From assembly GCA_030528545.1 (NCBI GenBank), contig JAUMYR010000005.1, forward strand, positions 1 to 59,919: 59,919 bases of DNA, written 5' to 3'. Below are positions 22,511 through 31,377 of this stretch, piece after piece; the first letter of the stretch is position 1; each line of letters begins with the position of its first letter. The stretch is from Propionibacteriaceae bacterium (lineage in GTDB: Bacteria; Actinomycetota; Actinomycetes; Propionibacteriales; Propionibacteriaceae). A model generated the notes under the pieces. It saw only the letters and a program-made list of their open reading frames with translations. It ran no database searches and was not told the DNA's origin. Both the position numbers and the translations under genes were made by a program.

Positions 22511-23439
22511 ACCCGCTGACCCAGGCGCTGGGCGACTACCTCAGCCACGTGTCGGTGGAACGGGGACTCTCGGAGCACACCCTGGCGGCCTACCGGCGGG
22601 ACCTCACGCGATATCTCTGCTTCCTCGAGGACCGCGGGATTCACGACCTGAGGGAGGTCACCACGGTCGAGGTGAGCGAGTTCGCGGCGGGCCTGAGCTC
22701 CGGCGAGGGAGGCCGAGCGCCACTGTCTCCGGCGTCGGCGGCCAGGACGATCGTCGCGGTGCGCGGGCTGCACCGCTTCGCGCTGGAGGAGGGTATCGCC
22801 GACCAGGACGCGGCGGCAGCGGTGGCTCCGCCCAGGATCGAAGCCAGGCTGCCGAAGGCGCTGGCCCTGGAAGACGTGCAGCGACTGCTGGAAACCCCAG
22901 AGACCGGCAGCGCCGAGGGGCTGAGGGACGCCTGCCTCCTAGAACTGCTCTATGGCACGGGAGCCCGGATCTCGGAGATCTGCGGACTCGACGTGGACGA
23001 CCTAGCCCGCCCGCTCGCTGACGCCGAGGCCGGGCTGAGGCTCATCGGGAAGGGCGACAAGGAGCGTGTGGTGCCACTGGGTTCCTACGCCCGATCGGCG
23101 GTAGAGGCCTGGCTGGTGCGAGGGCGGCCGCAGTGGAGCCGGCGGGCGCGGTTCCCGAGCCCCGCGCTGTTGCTTAACACCCGTGGCGCCCGGCTTAGCC
23201 GCCAGAGCGCCTGGGCGGTCCTGCGGAGGCGGGCCGCCCAGGCGGGGCTCCAGGCGGAGGTGTCCCCACACTCCCTGAGGCACTCCTTCGCGACCCACCT
23301 GCTGGATGGCGGTGCCGACCTCCGAATCGTCCAGGAACTGCTCGGCCACTCCTCGGTGGCGACGACTCAGATCTACACCCTGGTCACGGCCGAGCGGCTG
23401 CGGGAGGTCTTCGCGGCGGCCCACCCCAGGGCACGTTGA
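22507..23439 (+). CDS. xerD: Tyrosine recombinase XerD
   Basis: A 310-residue site-specific recombinase resolving chromosome dimers at dif with XerC. The N-terminal core-binding domain is SVERGLSEHTLAAYRRDLTRY. The catalytic domain has Arg in GTGARISEI, HSLRHSF with His and Arg, GHSSVATTQ with the second His, and the nucleophile Tyr in IYT. Position between NUDIX and parA/scpA identifies it as XerD and not a phage integrase. No att-like repeats flank it. Confidence 0.93.
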   Translation: MNPLTQALGDYLSHVSVERGLSEHTLAAYRRDLTRYLCFLEDRGIHDLREVTTVEVSEFAAGLSSGEGGRAPLSPASAARTIVAVRGLHRFALEEGIADQDAAAAVAPPRIEARLPKALALEDVQRLLETPETGSAEGLRDACLLELLYGTGARISEICGLDVDDLARPLADAEAGLRLIGKGDKERVVPLGSYARSAVEAWLVRGRPQWSRRARFPSPALLLNTRGARLSRQSAWAVLRRRAAQAGLQAEVSPHSLRHSFATHLLDGGADLRIVQELLGHSSVATTQIYTLVTAERLREVFAAAHPRAR

Positions 23440-23580
23440 TCCGGGACCGGGAACCGACGCGCCCGAGCCCGCGGAGCCGGGTCCGCTCGGGTCGCGGTGA
23501 AGACGTGGTGACTGGGGCGGTTGACCCGGGACGGGGGCACGGTGACCGGTCGGGGCGGGGCCGATCGGCGGCGGCAACGG

Positions 23581-23586
23581 TAGGAT
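23581..23586 (+). promoter_or_regulatory. Leaderless-type -10 for parA
   Basis: TAGGAT lies 7 nt before GTG 23594 and directly overlaps an alternative ATG at 23585, which favours the GTG start. Confidence 0.5.
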
Positions 23587-23593
23587 GCAGCCT

Positions 23594-24514
23594 GTGACCG
23601 ATGACGCGCTCTTCTCCGACTCCCAGTTCCAGGTGCCGACCAGCGCTGCCGCGACGACCGCAGCCCCCGGCGAGATCGGCCCGACCGGCCGGGTCGTGCC
23701 TGTGCTTCCGGAGCCCGGACCGGTCCCAGAGGGCCCCAAGAAAGCCACGATCATCGCGATGTGTAACCAGAAGGGCGGGGTGGGTAAGACCACCACGACG
23801 ATCAACCTGGGTGCTGCCCTGGCCGAGCTAGGGCGGCGCGTGCTGCTGGTGGATTTCGACCCGCAGGGATCGTTGTCGGTCGGTCTCGGCGTCAATCCGC
23901 ACACCCTGGAACACAGCATCTACGACTTGCTGCTGCGCCACGATCAGGACCCCGGTGACATCATTGCCGCGACCAGCGTCGAGGGCCTCGATATCCTGCC
24001 GAGCAATATCGACCTCTCGGCCGCGGAGGTGCAACTGGTCAGCGAGGTCGCCAGGGAACAGACCCTCACCCGGGTGCTCAAGAAGCTCCGTGATGACTAT
24101 GACTTCATCATCATCGACTGCGCCCCATCGCTTGGCCTGTTGACCATCAACGCGCTGACCGCGGCGCATTACGTCATCATGCCGCTGGAATGCGAATACT
24201 TCGCGCTGCGGGGCATCGCTTTGCTCACCGAGACCATCTCGAAGGTCACCGAGAGGCTCAACGACGAACTGGAGATCCTCGGCATCCTCGGCACCATGTA
24301 TGACTCGCGGACGCTGCACAGCCGCGAGGTGCTGGAGCGCGTCGTGCAGGCCTTCGGGGACACGGTGTTCCACACCGTCATCCGGCGCACGGTCAAGTTC
24401 CCCGAGACCACGGTCGCGGGTGAACCGATCACGACCTATGCCCCCTCCTCACCGGGCGCCGACGCCTACCGGAGCCTGGCCCGGGAGGTGCTCGCCCGAT
24501 GCCAGAGCAGGTAA
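23594..24514 (+). CDS. ParA-like ATPase upstream of scpA/scpB
   Basis: A 306-residue deviant-Walker ATPase. After a ~45-residue disordered, Pro/Ala-rich head comes CNQKGGVGKTTTTINLG (signature Lys plus P-loop), VDFDPQGSLSVGLG and IIIDCAPSLGLLT. It belongs to the ParA/Soj family but sits with scpA-scpB, not with parB near the origin, so it is a second, chromosome-organisation-linked ParA, as in mycobacteria. GTG 23594 is preferred to ATG 23585 because of the TAGGAT box. It overlaps the next gene by 16 nt. Confidence 0.88.
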   Translation: MTDDALFSDSQFQVPTSAAATTAAPGEIGPTGRVVPVLPEPGPVPEGPKKATIIAMCNQKGGVGKTTTTINLGAALAELGRRVLLVDFDPQGSLSVGLGVNPHTLEHSIYDLLLRHDQDPGDIIAATSVEGLDILPSNIDLSAAEVQLVSEVAREQTLTRVLKKLRDDYDFIIIDCAPSLGLLTINALTAAHYVIMPLECEYFALRGIALLTETISKVTERLNDELEILGILGTMYDSRTLHSREVLERVVQAFGDTVFHTVIRRTVKFPETTVAGEPITTYAPSSPGADAYRSLAREVLARCQSR

Positions 24515-24837
24515 AGAGATCTAAGCTTCCCGGTGCCTCCGAGCTGTTCCGTCCGACGGTCAAGGCCGCCTCGGCGCGCCGCAAGGCTAAACCGGACAAG
24601 CCAAAGCCCGACAGCGAGGTGACTTCCTCCGGCCGGGTCCGCCACGACGAGAAGATCACCGTGTACTTCTCCTCGGAGGAACTGATCCGGCTCGAGGACG
24701 CGCGGCTCGACCTGCGCCGTCACCACCAGCTGGCGGTCGACCGGGGGCGCATCGTGCGTGCCGCGGTGGCGCTGGCCCTCGCCGATCTCGCCGAACACGG
24801 CCCCGAGTCCGCGCTGTATCGCCAGCTTCAGCAGTGA
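24499..24837 (+). CDS. Small RHH-like protein between parA and scpA
   Basis: A 112-residue basic protein. The N-terminal half is Lys/Pro-rich and disordered. The C-terminal half (KITVYFSSEELIRLEDARLD, then AVDRGRIVRAAVALALADL) resembles a ribbon-helix-helix DNA-binding unit. I recall similar proteins at the same place in Streptomyces. Overlapping genes on both sides (16 nt with parA, 4 nt with scpA) support a shared operon and possibly a ParB-like adaptor role for the neighbouring ParA; that role is inference. Confidence 0.7.
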   Translation: MPEQVKRSKLPGASELFRPTVKAASARRKAKPDKPKPDSEVTSSGRVRHDEKITVYFSSEELIRLEDARLDLRRHHQLAVDRGRIVRAAVALALADLAEHGPESALYRQLQQ

Positions 24838-25667
24838 AAGCCGAACGCCCCGAATCGGAACAGGTGCCCGGTTTCGACGTGCACCTGACCAATTTCGAGG
24901 GCCCCTTCGACCTGCTGTTGCAGCTCATCGCCAAACACAAGCTGGATATCACCGAGGTCGCGCTGTCTCAGGTCACCGGCGAGTTCATCGCCCACCTCAA
25001 AGCCATGGGAGACAGCCTCGACCTGACCCAGACAAGTTCTTTCCTGCTCGTCGCCGCCACCCTGCTCGATCTCAAGGCCGCCCGGCTGCTGCCCAGCGGG
25101 GAGGTCGAGGACGACGACGATCTGGAGGTGCTGGAGGCCCGCGACCTGTTATTCGCCAGGTTGCTGCAATACCGGGCCTATAAACAGGTTTCGGGATGGA
25201 TCGCCAGGGTCCTGGCCGAGCAGGAGAGATCCCTGCCGCGTCCGGGAGGCCTAGAGCCCCAATACCGGGAGGCGCTGCCGGAGCTGGTCCTCGACGTCAC
25301 CCTGGAGGCCCTCGCCACGCTCGCGGCCAAGGCCATGGCCCCGAAACCGCTCCCGGCGGTGAGCCTGGCCCACCTTCACGGCAGCACCGTGAGCGTCACC
25401 GAACAGGCCAATATCATCGCCGCGCGGTTGCGCCGCCAGAGCGCGCTCACCTTCCGGGCTCTGGTCACCGGCGCCGACACCCTCACCACGGTCGCGCGTT
25501 TCCTGGCGCTGCTTGAGCTATACCGCACCTCATCGGTGCAGTTCGAACAGCTGGCACCGCTCGGTGAACTCACCATCAGGTGGACAGGTCCGGAAACGGG
25601 CGAGGTGATGGTGCGCAGCGACTACGACGAGGAATCCGTGCCCGAGTTGGGAGGAAACGATGAGTGA
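24834..25667 (+). CDS. scpA: Segregation and condensation protein A
   Basis: A 277-residue kleisin of the SMC-ScpAB condensin. It opens with FDVHLTNFEGPFDLLLQLIAKHKLDITEVALSQVT, the family signature that contacts the SMC neck. The middle is Glu-rich, and the C-terminal winged helix ends in EQLAPLGELTIRW. GTG 24834 overlaps the prior stop. It overlaps scpB by 8 nt. Confidence 0.95.
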   Translation: MKAERPESEQVPGFDVHLTNFEGPFDLLLQLIAKHKLDITEVALSQVTGEFIAHLKAMGDSLDLTQTSSFLLVAATLLDLKAARLLPSGEVEDDDDLEVLEARDLLFARLLQYRAYKQVSGWIARVLAEQERSLPRPGGLEPQYREALPELVLDVTLEALATLAAKAMAPKPLPAVSLAHLHGSTVSVTEQANIIAARLRRQSALTFRALVTGADTLTTVARFLALLELYRTSSVQFEQLAPLGELTIRWTGPETGEVMVRSDYDEESVPELGGNDE

Positions 25668-26247
25668 GATCACCGGAGCCCTGGAGGCGCTGCTGCTAAT
25701 GGCGGTCGAACCCATGCCCAGCGCGGACCTAGCCGCCGCGCTGGGGGAGCCCGTCGGCGTGGTGGAGGACGCGCTGGTGGCGCTCGCGTCCTGGTATGAG
25801 CAGACCGGGCGTGGGTTCCAGCTGCGCAACATCGGCGGCGGCTGGCGCTACTACACCCACCCGGATCACCACGAGCTGATCTCTGCCTGGGTCACCTCGG
25901 ATGCCCACGCCAAACTGTCTCAGGCCGCGTTGGAGACGCTGGCCGTGATCGCCTACCAGCAGCCGGTCTCGCGTAGCCGGGTCTCGGCCGTGCGGGGGGT
26001 CAACGTGGACGGGGTGGTACGGACCCTCACCACCCGGGGCCTCATCGAGGCTGGCGGGACCGACCCCGAAACTGGCGCCTCACTACTGGTCACCACCCCC
26101 TACTTCCTGGAGCGCATGGGGATGAACTCGCTCGAAGAACTGCCCCCGCTCGCCCCAAACCTGCCCGACGCGGTGCAACTCGAAAGCGAACTGTCGGCGC
26201 TGGCGAGGGTTTCGGTGGGGGATCCGGCTGGCGCGGATGGCCCATGA
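25660..26247 (+). CDS. scpB: Segregation and condensation protein B
   Basis: A 195-residue tandem winged-helix protein that dimerises and binds ScpA. LEALLLMAVEPMPSADLAAALG, GGGWRYYTHPDH, and LSQAALETLAVIAYQQPVSRSRVSAVRGVNVDGVVRTLTTRGLIEAGG are diagnostic. ATG 25660 overlaps scpA. It ends 56 nt before rluB. Confidence 0.95.
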   Translation: MSEITGALEALLLMAVEPMPSADLAAALGEPVGVVEDALVALASWYEQTGRGFQLRNIGGGWRYYTHPDHHELISAWVTSDAHAKLSQAALETLAVIAYQQPVSRSRVSAVRGVNVDGVVRTLTTRGLIEAGGTDPETGASLLVTTPYFLERMGMNSLEELPPLAPNLPDAVQLESELSALARVSVGDPAGADGP

Positions 26248-26303
26248 TGGGGTGCAATGAGCTGATGGCCTCACCATGAGCGCCAGGCGAGAGAAGGAGA
26301 ACC

Positions 26304-27038
26304 ATGACTGAGACCGAGGGCGTGCGGCTGCAGAAGGTGCTGGCCGCCGCAGGTGTGGCCTCGCGCCGCGGCGCCGAGGAACTGATCGCCGAGGGCCGGG
26401 TCGAGGTCAACGGCCGCCTGGTCACCGAGCAGGGCCGCAGGGTCGACCCGGAACGGGATCAGATCCGGGTCGATGGGTCCCGGATCCCGCCGCCGCGGCG
26501 TCACGTCTACCTGGTGCTGAACAAGCCCCGCGGGGTGGTCTCGACGATGGACGACCCGGAGGGCCGCCCCACGCTGGCCGATTACCTGCCGCGCCGCAAG
26601 GACCGGCTGTTCCACGTGGGACGGCTCGACAGCGACACCGAAGGCCTCATCATCGTCACCAACGACGGTGAATTCGCCCACCGCCTCGCTCACCCCTCCT
26701 ACGAGGTGCCGAAGACCTATCTGGCCGAAGTGGCTGGAGCCATGGACAACCGCACCATCAAGCGCCTGACCAAGGGGGTGACGCTGGACGACGGTCCGGT
26801 GCGCCCCGACAAGGTGAAACTCGTCAACCGTACGGAGACGCGCACACTGCTTCAGGTCAGTCTGCACTCGGGACGCAACCGCGTGGTGCGCCGGATGATG
26901 GACGCGGTCGGCCATCCGGTCGATCGGCTGAGCCGCGTCGCGATCGGCCCGGTCCGGTTGAAGCAGCTGCGTCAGGGCGAGGTGCGGGAACTGAGCAGGG
27001 AAGAGCTCGGCGCCCTGTTGGACCTCGTGGGAATGTGA
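26304..27038 (+). CDS. rluB: 23S rRNA pseudouridine synthase RluB-type
   Basis: A 244-residue RsuA/RluB-family enzyme. The S4 RNA-binding domain (VRLQKVLAAAGVASRRGAEELI) is followed by the catalytic segment HVGRLDSDTEGLIIVTNDG, whose Asp is the nucleophile, and GRNRVVRRMMDAVGHPV. The opening ATG is preceded by AGAAGGAGAAC. Position after scpB matches other actinobacteria. Confidence 0.93.
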   Translation: MTETEGVRLQKVLAAAGVASRRGAEELIAEGRVEVNGRLVTEQGRRVDPERDQIRVDGSRIPPPRRHVYLVLNKPRGVVSTMDDPEGRPTLADYLPRRKDRLFHVGRLDSDTEGLIIVTNDGEFAHRLAHPSYEVPKTYLAEVAGAMDNRTIKRLTKGVTLDDGPVRPDKVKLVNRTETRTLLQVSLHSGRNRVVRRMMDAVGHPVDRLSRVAIGPVRLKQLRQGEVRELSREELGALLDLVGM

Positions 27039-27058
27039 GCTGTCCCAGACTCCTCGGG

Positions 27059-27064
27059 TAATCT
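27059..27064 (+). promoter_or_regulatory. Leaderless-type -10 for FKBP lipoprotein gene
   Basis: TAATCT lies 6 nt before GTG 27071, with no ribosome site between. Confidence 0.5.
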
Positions 27065-27070
27065 GCGCAC

Positions 27071-28066
27071 GTGCGTTTACGTCAGCTCGCGGCCACGTCC
27101 GCTGTATCGGTGACCCTGTTGCTCGCAGCCTGCTCCGGGACGGAACAGGTGGCCGACCCCTCCTCGACGCCCAGCGGCACTCCCGCGACGGCAACCCCGG
27201 CCGCCACGGCCTCGGCCAGCCCGTTGCCGAGCATCGCTCCATCGGCCGATCTGTCGGGCATCGAGGTCTCCGGCGCCGACACCCCGGTGGTCAAGGTGCC
27301 CTCCCCGTGGGCCATCGAGAAGACCACCGTGAAGGTGCTGCGGGAGGGAACCTCCCCCCAGGTGGTCTCCGAGAGCGGCGTCGTGCGCGTCAACTACGTC
27401 GGGGTCAACGGACGAACCGGCGAGATCTTTGACTCCAGCTTCGAGCGCGGGGCCCCGGTGGACTTCGCCGTCAACGGCGTCATCAAGGGCTTCAACCAGG
27501 CCCTCGTCGGGCAGAAGGTCGGCTCCCGGGTGCTGGTGGGTATAACCTCCGAGGACGGCTATCCGCAGGGCAGCGGCGACAAGATCCTCGCCGGTGACCA
27601 CCTGGTGTTCGTGCTCGACATCCTGGCTGCCGAGCTGGCGGAACCGACAGGCACCGAGAAGGCCCCGCCGCCGCAGGCCCCGAAGGTCAGCGTCGGCTCC
27701 GATGGGCCCAAACTGGAGACCCCTACTGGCAGTGCTCCCACCGAGCTGGGTTCCTACCTGCTCATCGAAGGAGTCGGCGCGCCGATCGCGGCTACCGACA
27801 GCATCACGGTTCGATACCGTTCCTTCACCTGGGACGGCACGCTGTTCGAGGACGCCTGGTCGGTCAAGCAGTCCGGCGCCTTGAACACCCTGCTCCAGGG
27901 CTGGCAGGACGGGCTGGTCGGCAAGCCGGTGGGGTCCCGGGTGGTGCTGGCCATCCCGCCCCAGCTCGGTCTGCCGGATGGGCGCAAGGCCGCCCCGACG
28001 CTGGCTCCGGGCCAGTCTCTGATCTATGTCATCGACGTCTTGTACGCGGCCCCTACTCCTTCGTGA
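27071..28066 (+). CDS. Lipoprotein with two FKBP-type prolyl isomerase domains
   Basis: A 331-residue exported protein. The signal peptide ends in lipobox LLAAC, followed by a Thr/Pro/Ala linker. The first FKBP domain (residues ~100-195) shows VRVNYVGVNGRTGEIFDSSFERG and FNQALVGQKVGSRVLVGI; the second (~240-331) shows ITVRYRSFTWDGTLFEDAW and GWQDGLVGKPVGSRVVLAIPPQLG. It should catalyse peptidyl-prolyl isomerisation outside the membrane. The second copy is shorter and less conserved. Its 3' end overlaps the convergent gluQ by 14 nt. Confidence 0.88.
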   Translation: MRLRQLAATSAVSVTLLLAACSGTEQVADPSSTPSGTPATATPAATASASPLPSIAPSADLSGIEVSGADTPVVKVPSPWAIEKTTVKVLREGTSPQVVSESGVVRVNYVGVNGRTGEIFDSSFERGAPVDFAVNGVIKGFNQALVGQKVGSRVLVGITSEDGYPQGSGDKILAGDHLVFVLDILAAELAEPTGTEKAPPPQAPKVSVGSDGPKLETPTGSAPTELGSYLLIEGVGAPIAATDSITVRYRSFTWDGTLFEDAWSVKQSGALNTLLQGWQDGLVGKPVGSRVVLAIPPQLGLPDGRKAAPTLAPGQSLIYVIDVLYAAPTPS

Positions 28067-28949
28067 CCGGACGCCACCACTGGGGCGTCCCGGCGAATCC
28101 GCTGGACAGCGGGGCCAGCGCCTCGGCGGGGGTGGCAGCCCGGGGCAGGCCGAGACTCTGGCACAGCCAGGCACAGACCTCGGCCGGGGTCTGACCAGCG
28201 GCGCTCAGATCGGCCAGGGTGACCGCCCCGTCGCGTTTGGCCAGCCTCTTGCCCTGAGCGTTCAGTACCAGGGACACGTGGGCATAGACCGGCACGGGAT
28301 ACCCCAGCTGACGGGCCAGCCAGGCCTGGCGAGGAGCGGAAGGCAAAAGGTCATCGCCCCGGCACACCTGGGTAACCCCCTGCAGCGCATCGTCGGTGAC
28401 CACGGCGAGGTTATAGGCGAAGGTGCCGTCGCCGCGCACGAGCACGAAGTCGTCCACGATCCCGGTGACCTCGCCCGCATGTAGATCGGTCACGGTCGAG
28501 ACCGCACCCTCGGCGCGGACCCGCAGAGCCGGGGTCCTGGTCAGCGCGCGTTCGGATTGTTGGCGGCGCGACAGGGAGGCACATGTGCCCGGGTAGGCCC
28601 GGTAGCCGTCGTGCGGTGCGCTGGCGGCATCGGCGATCTCCCGCCGGGTGCAGAAACACGGATAGACCCGCTCCCCGAGAGCGGAGATGGCCTCGGCATA
28701 GCGGGCGCGGCGTTCGCTCTGCCACACGACCTCCCCGTCCCAGTCCAGGCCGAGCCGCTCCAGATCGGCCAATTGCCGGGCGGCCACCTCGGGCGCGGCC
28801 GCGACGCGGGCCTGGTCTAGGTCCTCGACGCGCAGCAGGAAGCCTCCCCCGGAAGCGCGCGCGAGCAGCCAGGCAGCCAGCGCGGTGCGCAGGTTGCCCA
28901 GATGTAGGTCCGAGGTCGGGCTGGGGGCGAAACGTCCGGTGAGAGGCAC
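28053..28949 (-). CDS. gluQ: Glutamyl-queuosine tRNA(Asp) synthetase
   Basis: A 298-residue truncated glutamyl-tRNA synthetase homologue that attaches Glu to queuosine in tRNA(Asp). It lacks the anticodon-binding domain. GRFAPSPTSDLHLGNLRTALAAW contains the HIGH-like HLGN; KRLAKRDGA is the KMSKS-like loop. Zinc ligands are probably in CFCTRREI and the distal YPGTC. GTG 28949 fits the family start; a longer reading to 29072 would overlap the divergent pafB. Queuosine genes are not in this window. Confidence 0.92.
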   Translation of the reverse strand: MPLTGRFAPSPTSDLHLGNLRTALAAWLLARASGGGFLLRVEDLDQARVAAAPEVAARQLADLERLGLDWDGEVVWQSERRARYAEAISALGERVYPCFCTRREIADAASAPHDGYRAYPGTCASLSRRQQSERALTRTPALRVRAEGAVSTVTDLHAGEVTGIVDDFVLVRGDGTFAYNLAVVTDDALQGVTQVCRGDDLLPSAPRQAWLARQLGYPVPVYAHVSLVLNAQGKRLAKRDGAVTLADLSAAGQTPAEVCAWLCQSLGLPRAATPAEALAPLSSGFAGTPQWWRPVTKE

Positions 28950-29010
28950 GAGCCCATCATCCCCGATGGGCCTCCGATCCTGCGATAACCTGTCGCTGAC
29001 AGGAGGCGGG

Positions 29011-29946
29011 ATGTCGAAACGGAAGACAGAACGGTTGTTCAATCTGACCGTGGCGCTGTTGACCACACGCAACTACATCACCAAAAACCAGATCCGGGGC
29101 CTGGTCGAGGGCTACGACCAGGACAACACGGTGGCCTTCGAGCGGCAGTTCGAACGAGACAAGGACGAGTTGCGGGAGATGGGGATCCCCATCATCACCG
29201 GCCATAGCGATGCCTGGGGGGAGGGTGACCTGGGGTATCGCATCGCCCGCTCCGACTTCGAGCTACCCGAGGTGGCCTTCAGCGCCAGCGAACTGGCCGT
29301 CCTCGGCGTCGCGGCCACGGCCTGGCGCCAGCGGGTCGCCTCCGAACGCACGGCGGGAGCGCTGATGAAGCTGCGCGCGGCCGGAGTGGAGCCCGACGAG
29401 GAGCGCCTGGGGATGCTGGCGCCCCAGATCGGCGCCAGCGAGTCCGCCTTCGAGCCGCTGTGGGAGGCGCTGGTGTCTCGCCAGGAGGTGTGTTTCGACT
29501 ACCGGGGAGAGCCCCGCCGGGTGCAGCCATGGCTGCTGGTGAACCGTCACGGTTCCTGGTATCTCGTCGGCCACGACCTCGGCAGGCAGGAGGCGCGCCG
29601 GTTCAAACTCACCCGGTTCGAGAGCCAGCCTCGGCCCAGCGGACCGAAGAACGCCTTCGCGGTGCCCGCTTCCGAGGTGATCCGGGAGCACGCCCTGCGT
29701 CTGCGGCCCGCCGAACCGACCAGGACCGCCCGGATCGCGTTGCGGCCCGGCCTGGCCCCGGAACTGCGGCGTCGCGGGCGTCCCACCGGGGATTCCTATG
29801 GCGAATCTGAGGTTTTCGAAGTGAGCTACGCCACCGATGACCAGCTCGTCGCGGAGGTGTGCGCGGCGGGGGCAGCCGCGGTGCTGCTGGAGCCAGCGAC
29901 TCTCCGGGACGCTGTGATCGCCCGGCTGCAGGCGGTGATCGCGTGA
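29011..29946 (+). CDS. pafB: PafB, WYL-domain transcription regulator
   Basis: A 311-residue regulator with an N-terminal winged helix (ERLFNLTVALLTTRNYITKNQI) and a WYL domain visible as HGSWYLVGHDLGRQEARRFKL. PafB pairs with PafC to activate DNA-damage genes in a LexA-independent way in mycobacteria. ATG 29011 has AGGAGGCGGG upstream. It overlaps pafC by 4 nt. The proteasome genes usually near pafBC are not seen here. Confidence 0.92.
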   Translation: MSKRKTERLFNLTVALLTTRNYITKNQIRGLVEGYDQDNTVAFERQFERDKDELREMGIPIITGHSDAWGEGDLGYRIARSDFELPEVAFSASELAVLGVAATAWRQRVASERTAGALMKLRAAGVEPDEERLGMLAPQIGASESAFEPLWEALVSRQEVCFDYRGEPRRVQPWLLVNRHGSWYLVGHDLGRQEARRFKLTRFESQPRPSGPKNAFAVPASEVIREHALRLRPAEPTRTARIALRPGLAPELRRRGRPTGDSYGESEVFEVSYATDDQLVAEVCAAGAAAVLLEPATLRDAVIARLQAVIA

Positions 29947-30884
29947 AGTCTCAGGCCCAGCTCGCCCGGCTGCTCGGGCTCGTACCCTACCTGTGTGCTC
30001 GTCCCGGGGTCACGGTCGCTGAGGCCGCCGAGTCCTTCGGGGTCAGCCGCAAACAGCTGCTCAGCGACCTCAACACGCTGTGGTTCTGCGGCCTGCCCGG
30101 CGGACTGCCAGGGGATCTCATCGAGATCGACATGGAGGCGGTCGACAGCGACGGGGTGATCCACATCGCCAACGCCGACTACCTGACCAGGCCTATGCGG
30201 CTTCGGCCCGACGAGGTCCACGCGCTCATGGTCGCGGTGGAAGCCTTGGACGCGGTGGCCCCGTCCAGCGCGCGAGAGGCCATCGATTCCGTGCGGCGCA
30301 AGCTCGCCGGCCTACGCGGCAGCACCCCGGCGGGCATTGAGATCGAGGTGGCCGCAGGGGAGGCTTCGATCCGGGACCAGGTGGTGGGTGCGATAGCGGC
30401 CCGCCAGCGGCTGCGGCTGACCTATCACGGCACCCACCGGACCACCACGCCGCTGGTCGACCCGGCCAGGCTGGATGTCGTCGGCGGGTATGCCTACCTT
30501 GAGGCCTGGAGCCTGGAGGCTCCCGGCTGGCGCAGTTATCGGGCGGACCGGATCGTCAGTGTCGAGGCGGCCGGTCCAGCCGAGAATCACGGCGATCCCC
30601 CGGCAGCGGGAGACTGGTTCGGGAAGACATCCGAGCACCTGGTGCTGAAGCTACGGCCCGGGGCCCAATGGGTGCTCGAATATCTGCCGGCGACCTCGGT
30701 CGAGAAGGACGGACCAGACCTGGTCGCGACCTTCCCCGTGCTGACCCGTGCCTGGGCGTCCTCGCTGGTGCTGCGCCTCGGTCCCGACGCCGAAGTGATC
30801 GGCCCACCCCACGCCTTGGAGGACGCGCGCGCCGAGGCCGCCGCCGCGCTCGCTCGTTATCGCGAGCCCGGGCGGCAGGCCTAA
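29943..30884 (+). CDS. pafC: PafC, WYL-domain transcription regulator
   Basis: A 313-residue partner of PafB. The N-terminal HTH is LARLLGLVPYLCARPGVTVAEAAESFGVSRKQLLSDL, followed by a long linker and a WYL domain with GYAYLEAWSLEAPGWRSYRADRI. GTG 29943 overlaps the pafB stop, giving coupled translation for a heterodimer. A longer reading from 29859 would run inside pafB and is rejected. Confidence 0.92.
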   Translation: MKSQAQLARLLGLVPYLCARPGVTVAEAAESFGVSRKQLLSDLNTLWFCGLPGGLPGDLIEIDMEAVDSDGVIHIANADYLTRPMRLRPDEVHALMVAVEALDAVAPSSAREAIDSVRRKLAGLRGSTPAGIEIEVAAGEASIRDQVVGAIAARQRLRLTYHGTHRTTTPLVDPARLDVVGGYAYLEAWSLEAPGWRSYRADRIVSVEAAGPAENHGDPPAAGDWFGKTSEHLVLKLRPGAQWVLEYLPATSVEKDGPDLVATFPVLTRAWASSLVLRLGPDAEVIGPPHALEDARAEAAAALARYREPGRQA

Positions 30885-30903
30885 ACTCCGCGGCCGGAGA
30901 CGG

Positions 30904-30909
30904 TAGGGT
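30904..30909 (+). promoter_or_regulatory. Leaderless-type -10 for small membrane protein
   Basis: TAGGGT lies 7 nt before GTG 30917; there is no ribosome site. Confidence 0.45.
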
Positions 30910-30916
30910 GGGCCCT

Positions 30917-31111
30917 GTGACATGGTTTCTCATCTTCGCCGGGATCGGGCTGATCGGCCTGATCATGGTCGTGTCCTACGCCGTGTGGCTGTGGCACAAG
31001 GCGAGTGACCTGTTCAGCGAACTCGGCATGTTGGGACAGCGCGCCGCAGAACTCGGCGAACTGGTCAGCCAGGTCGGTGACCAGGCGCGCGACTCGGTTG
31101 CGGCGCGGTGA
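30917..31111 (+). CDS. Small membrane protein between pafC and tatA
   Basis: A 64-residue protein with one N-terminal membrane helix (MTWFLIFAGIGLIGLIMVVSYAVWLW) and a cytosolic helical tail (ASDLFSELGMLGQRAAELGELV). Short bitopic proteins occupy this place in related actinobacteria. Function unknown. GTG 30917 is supported by the -10-like box and by the hydrophobic start; the frame upstream is Arg-rich and non-coding in look. Confidence 0.65.
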   Translation: MTWFLIFAGIGLIGLIMVVSYAVWLWHKASDLFSELGMLGQRAAELGELVSQVGDQARDSVAAR

Positions 31112-31168
31112 ATTGCATACAATGAACGCTGGTCGGGAGATGCCTGGCCGAAGAGATGAGGTTTAGTT

Positions 31169-31375
31169 ATGCCTGGTGGCTGGGAATGGGCGATCATCCT
31201 GCTCGTCGCGTTGCTGCTATTCGGCGGCTCCCGTTTGGCCGGTATCGGCAAGGGCGTGGGCCGCTCGATCCGTGAGTTCAAGGAAGAGGTCAAGGGCGCC
31301 GAGGGCGACAAGAAGACCGACATCGTCGACGCCGAGATCGTGCAGCAGCCCGAAATCGACAAGAACGACAACTAA
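31169..31375 (+). CDS. tatA: Twin-arginine translocase subunit TatA
   Basis: A 68-residue protein with a short membrane helix (WEWAIILLVALLLFGGSRLA), the FG hinge, an amphipathic helix (GIGKGVGRSIREFKEEVKG) and an acidic tail. TatA oligomers form the passage for folded Tat substrates. The ATG has GAAGAGATGAGG upstream. tatC starts 2 nt after its stop. Confidence 0.93.
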   Translation: MPGGWEWAIILLVALLLFGGSRLAGIGKGVGRSIREFKEEVKGAEGDKKTDIVDAEIVQQPEIDKNDN

Positions 31376-31377
31376 CG

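Noticed and set aside
22507..23439. XerD as a phage or island integrase
   Set aside because: Position between NUDIX and parA/scpA and full XerD-type motifs; no att repeats or phage genes nearby.
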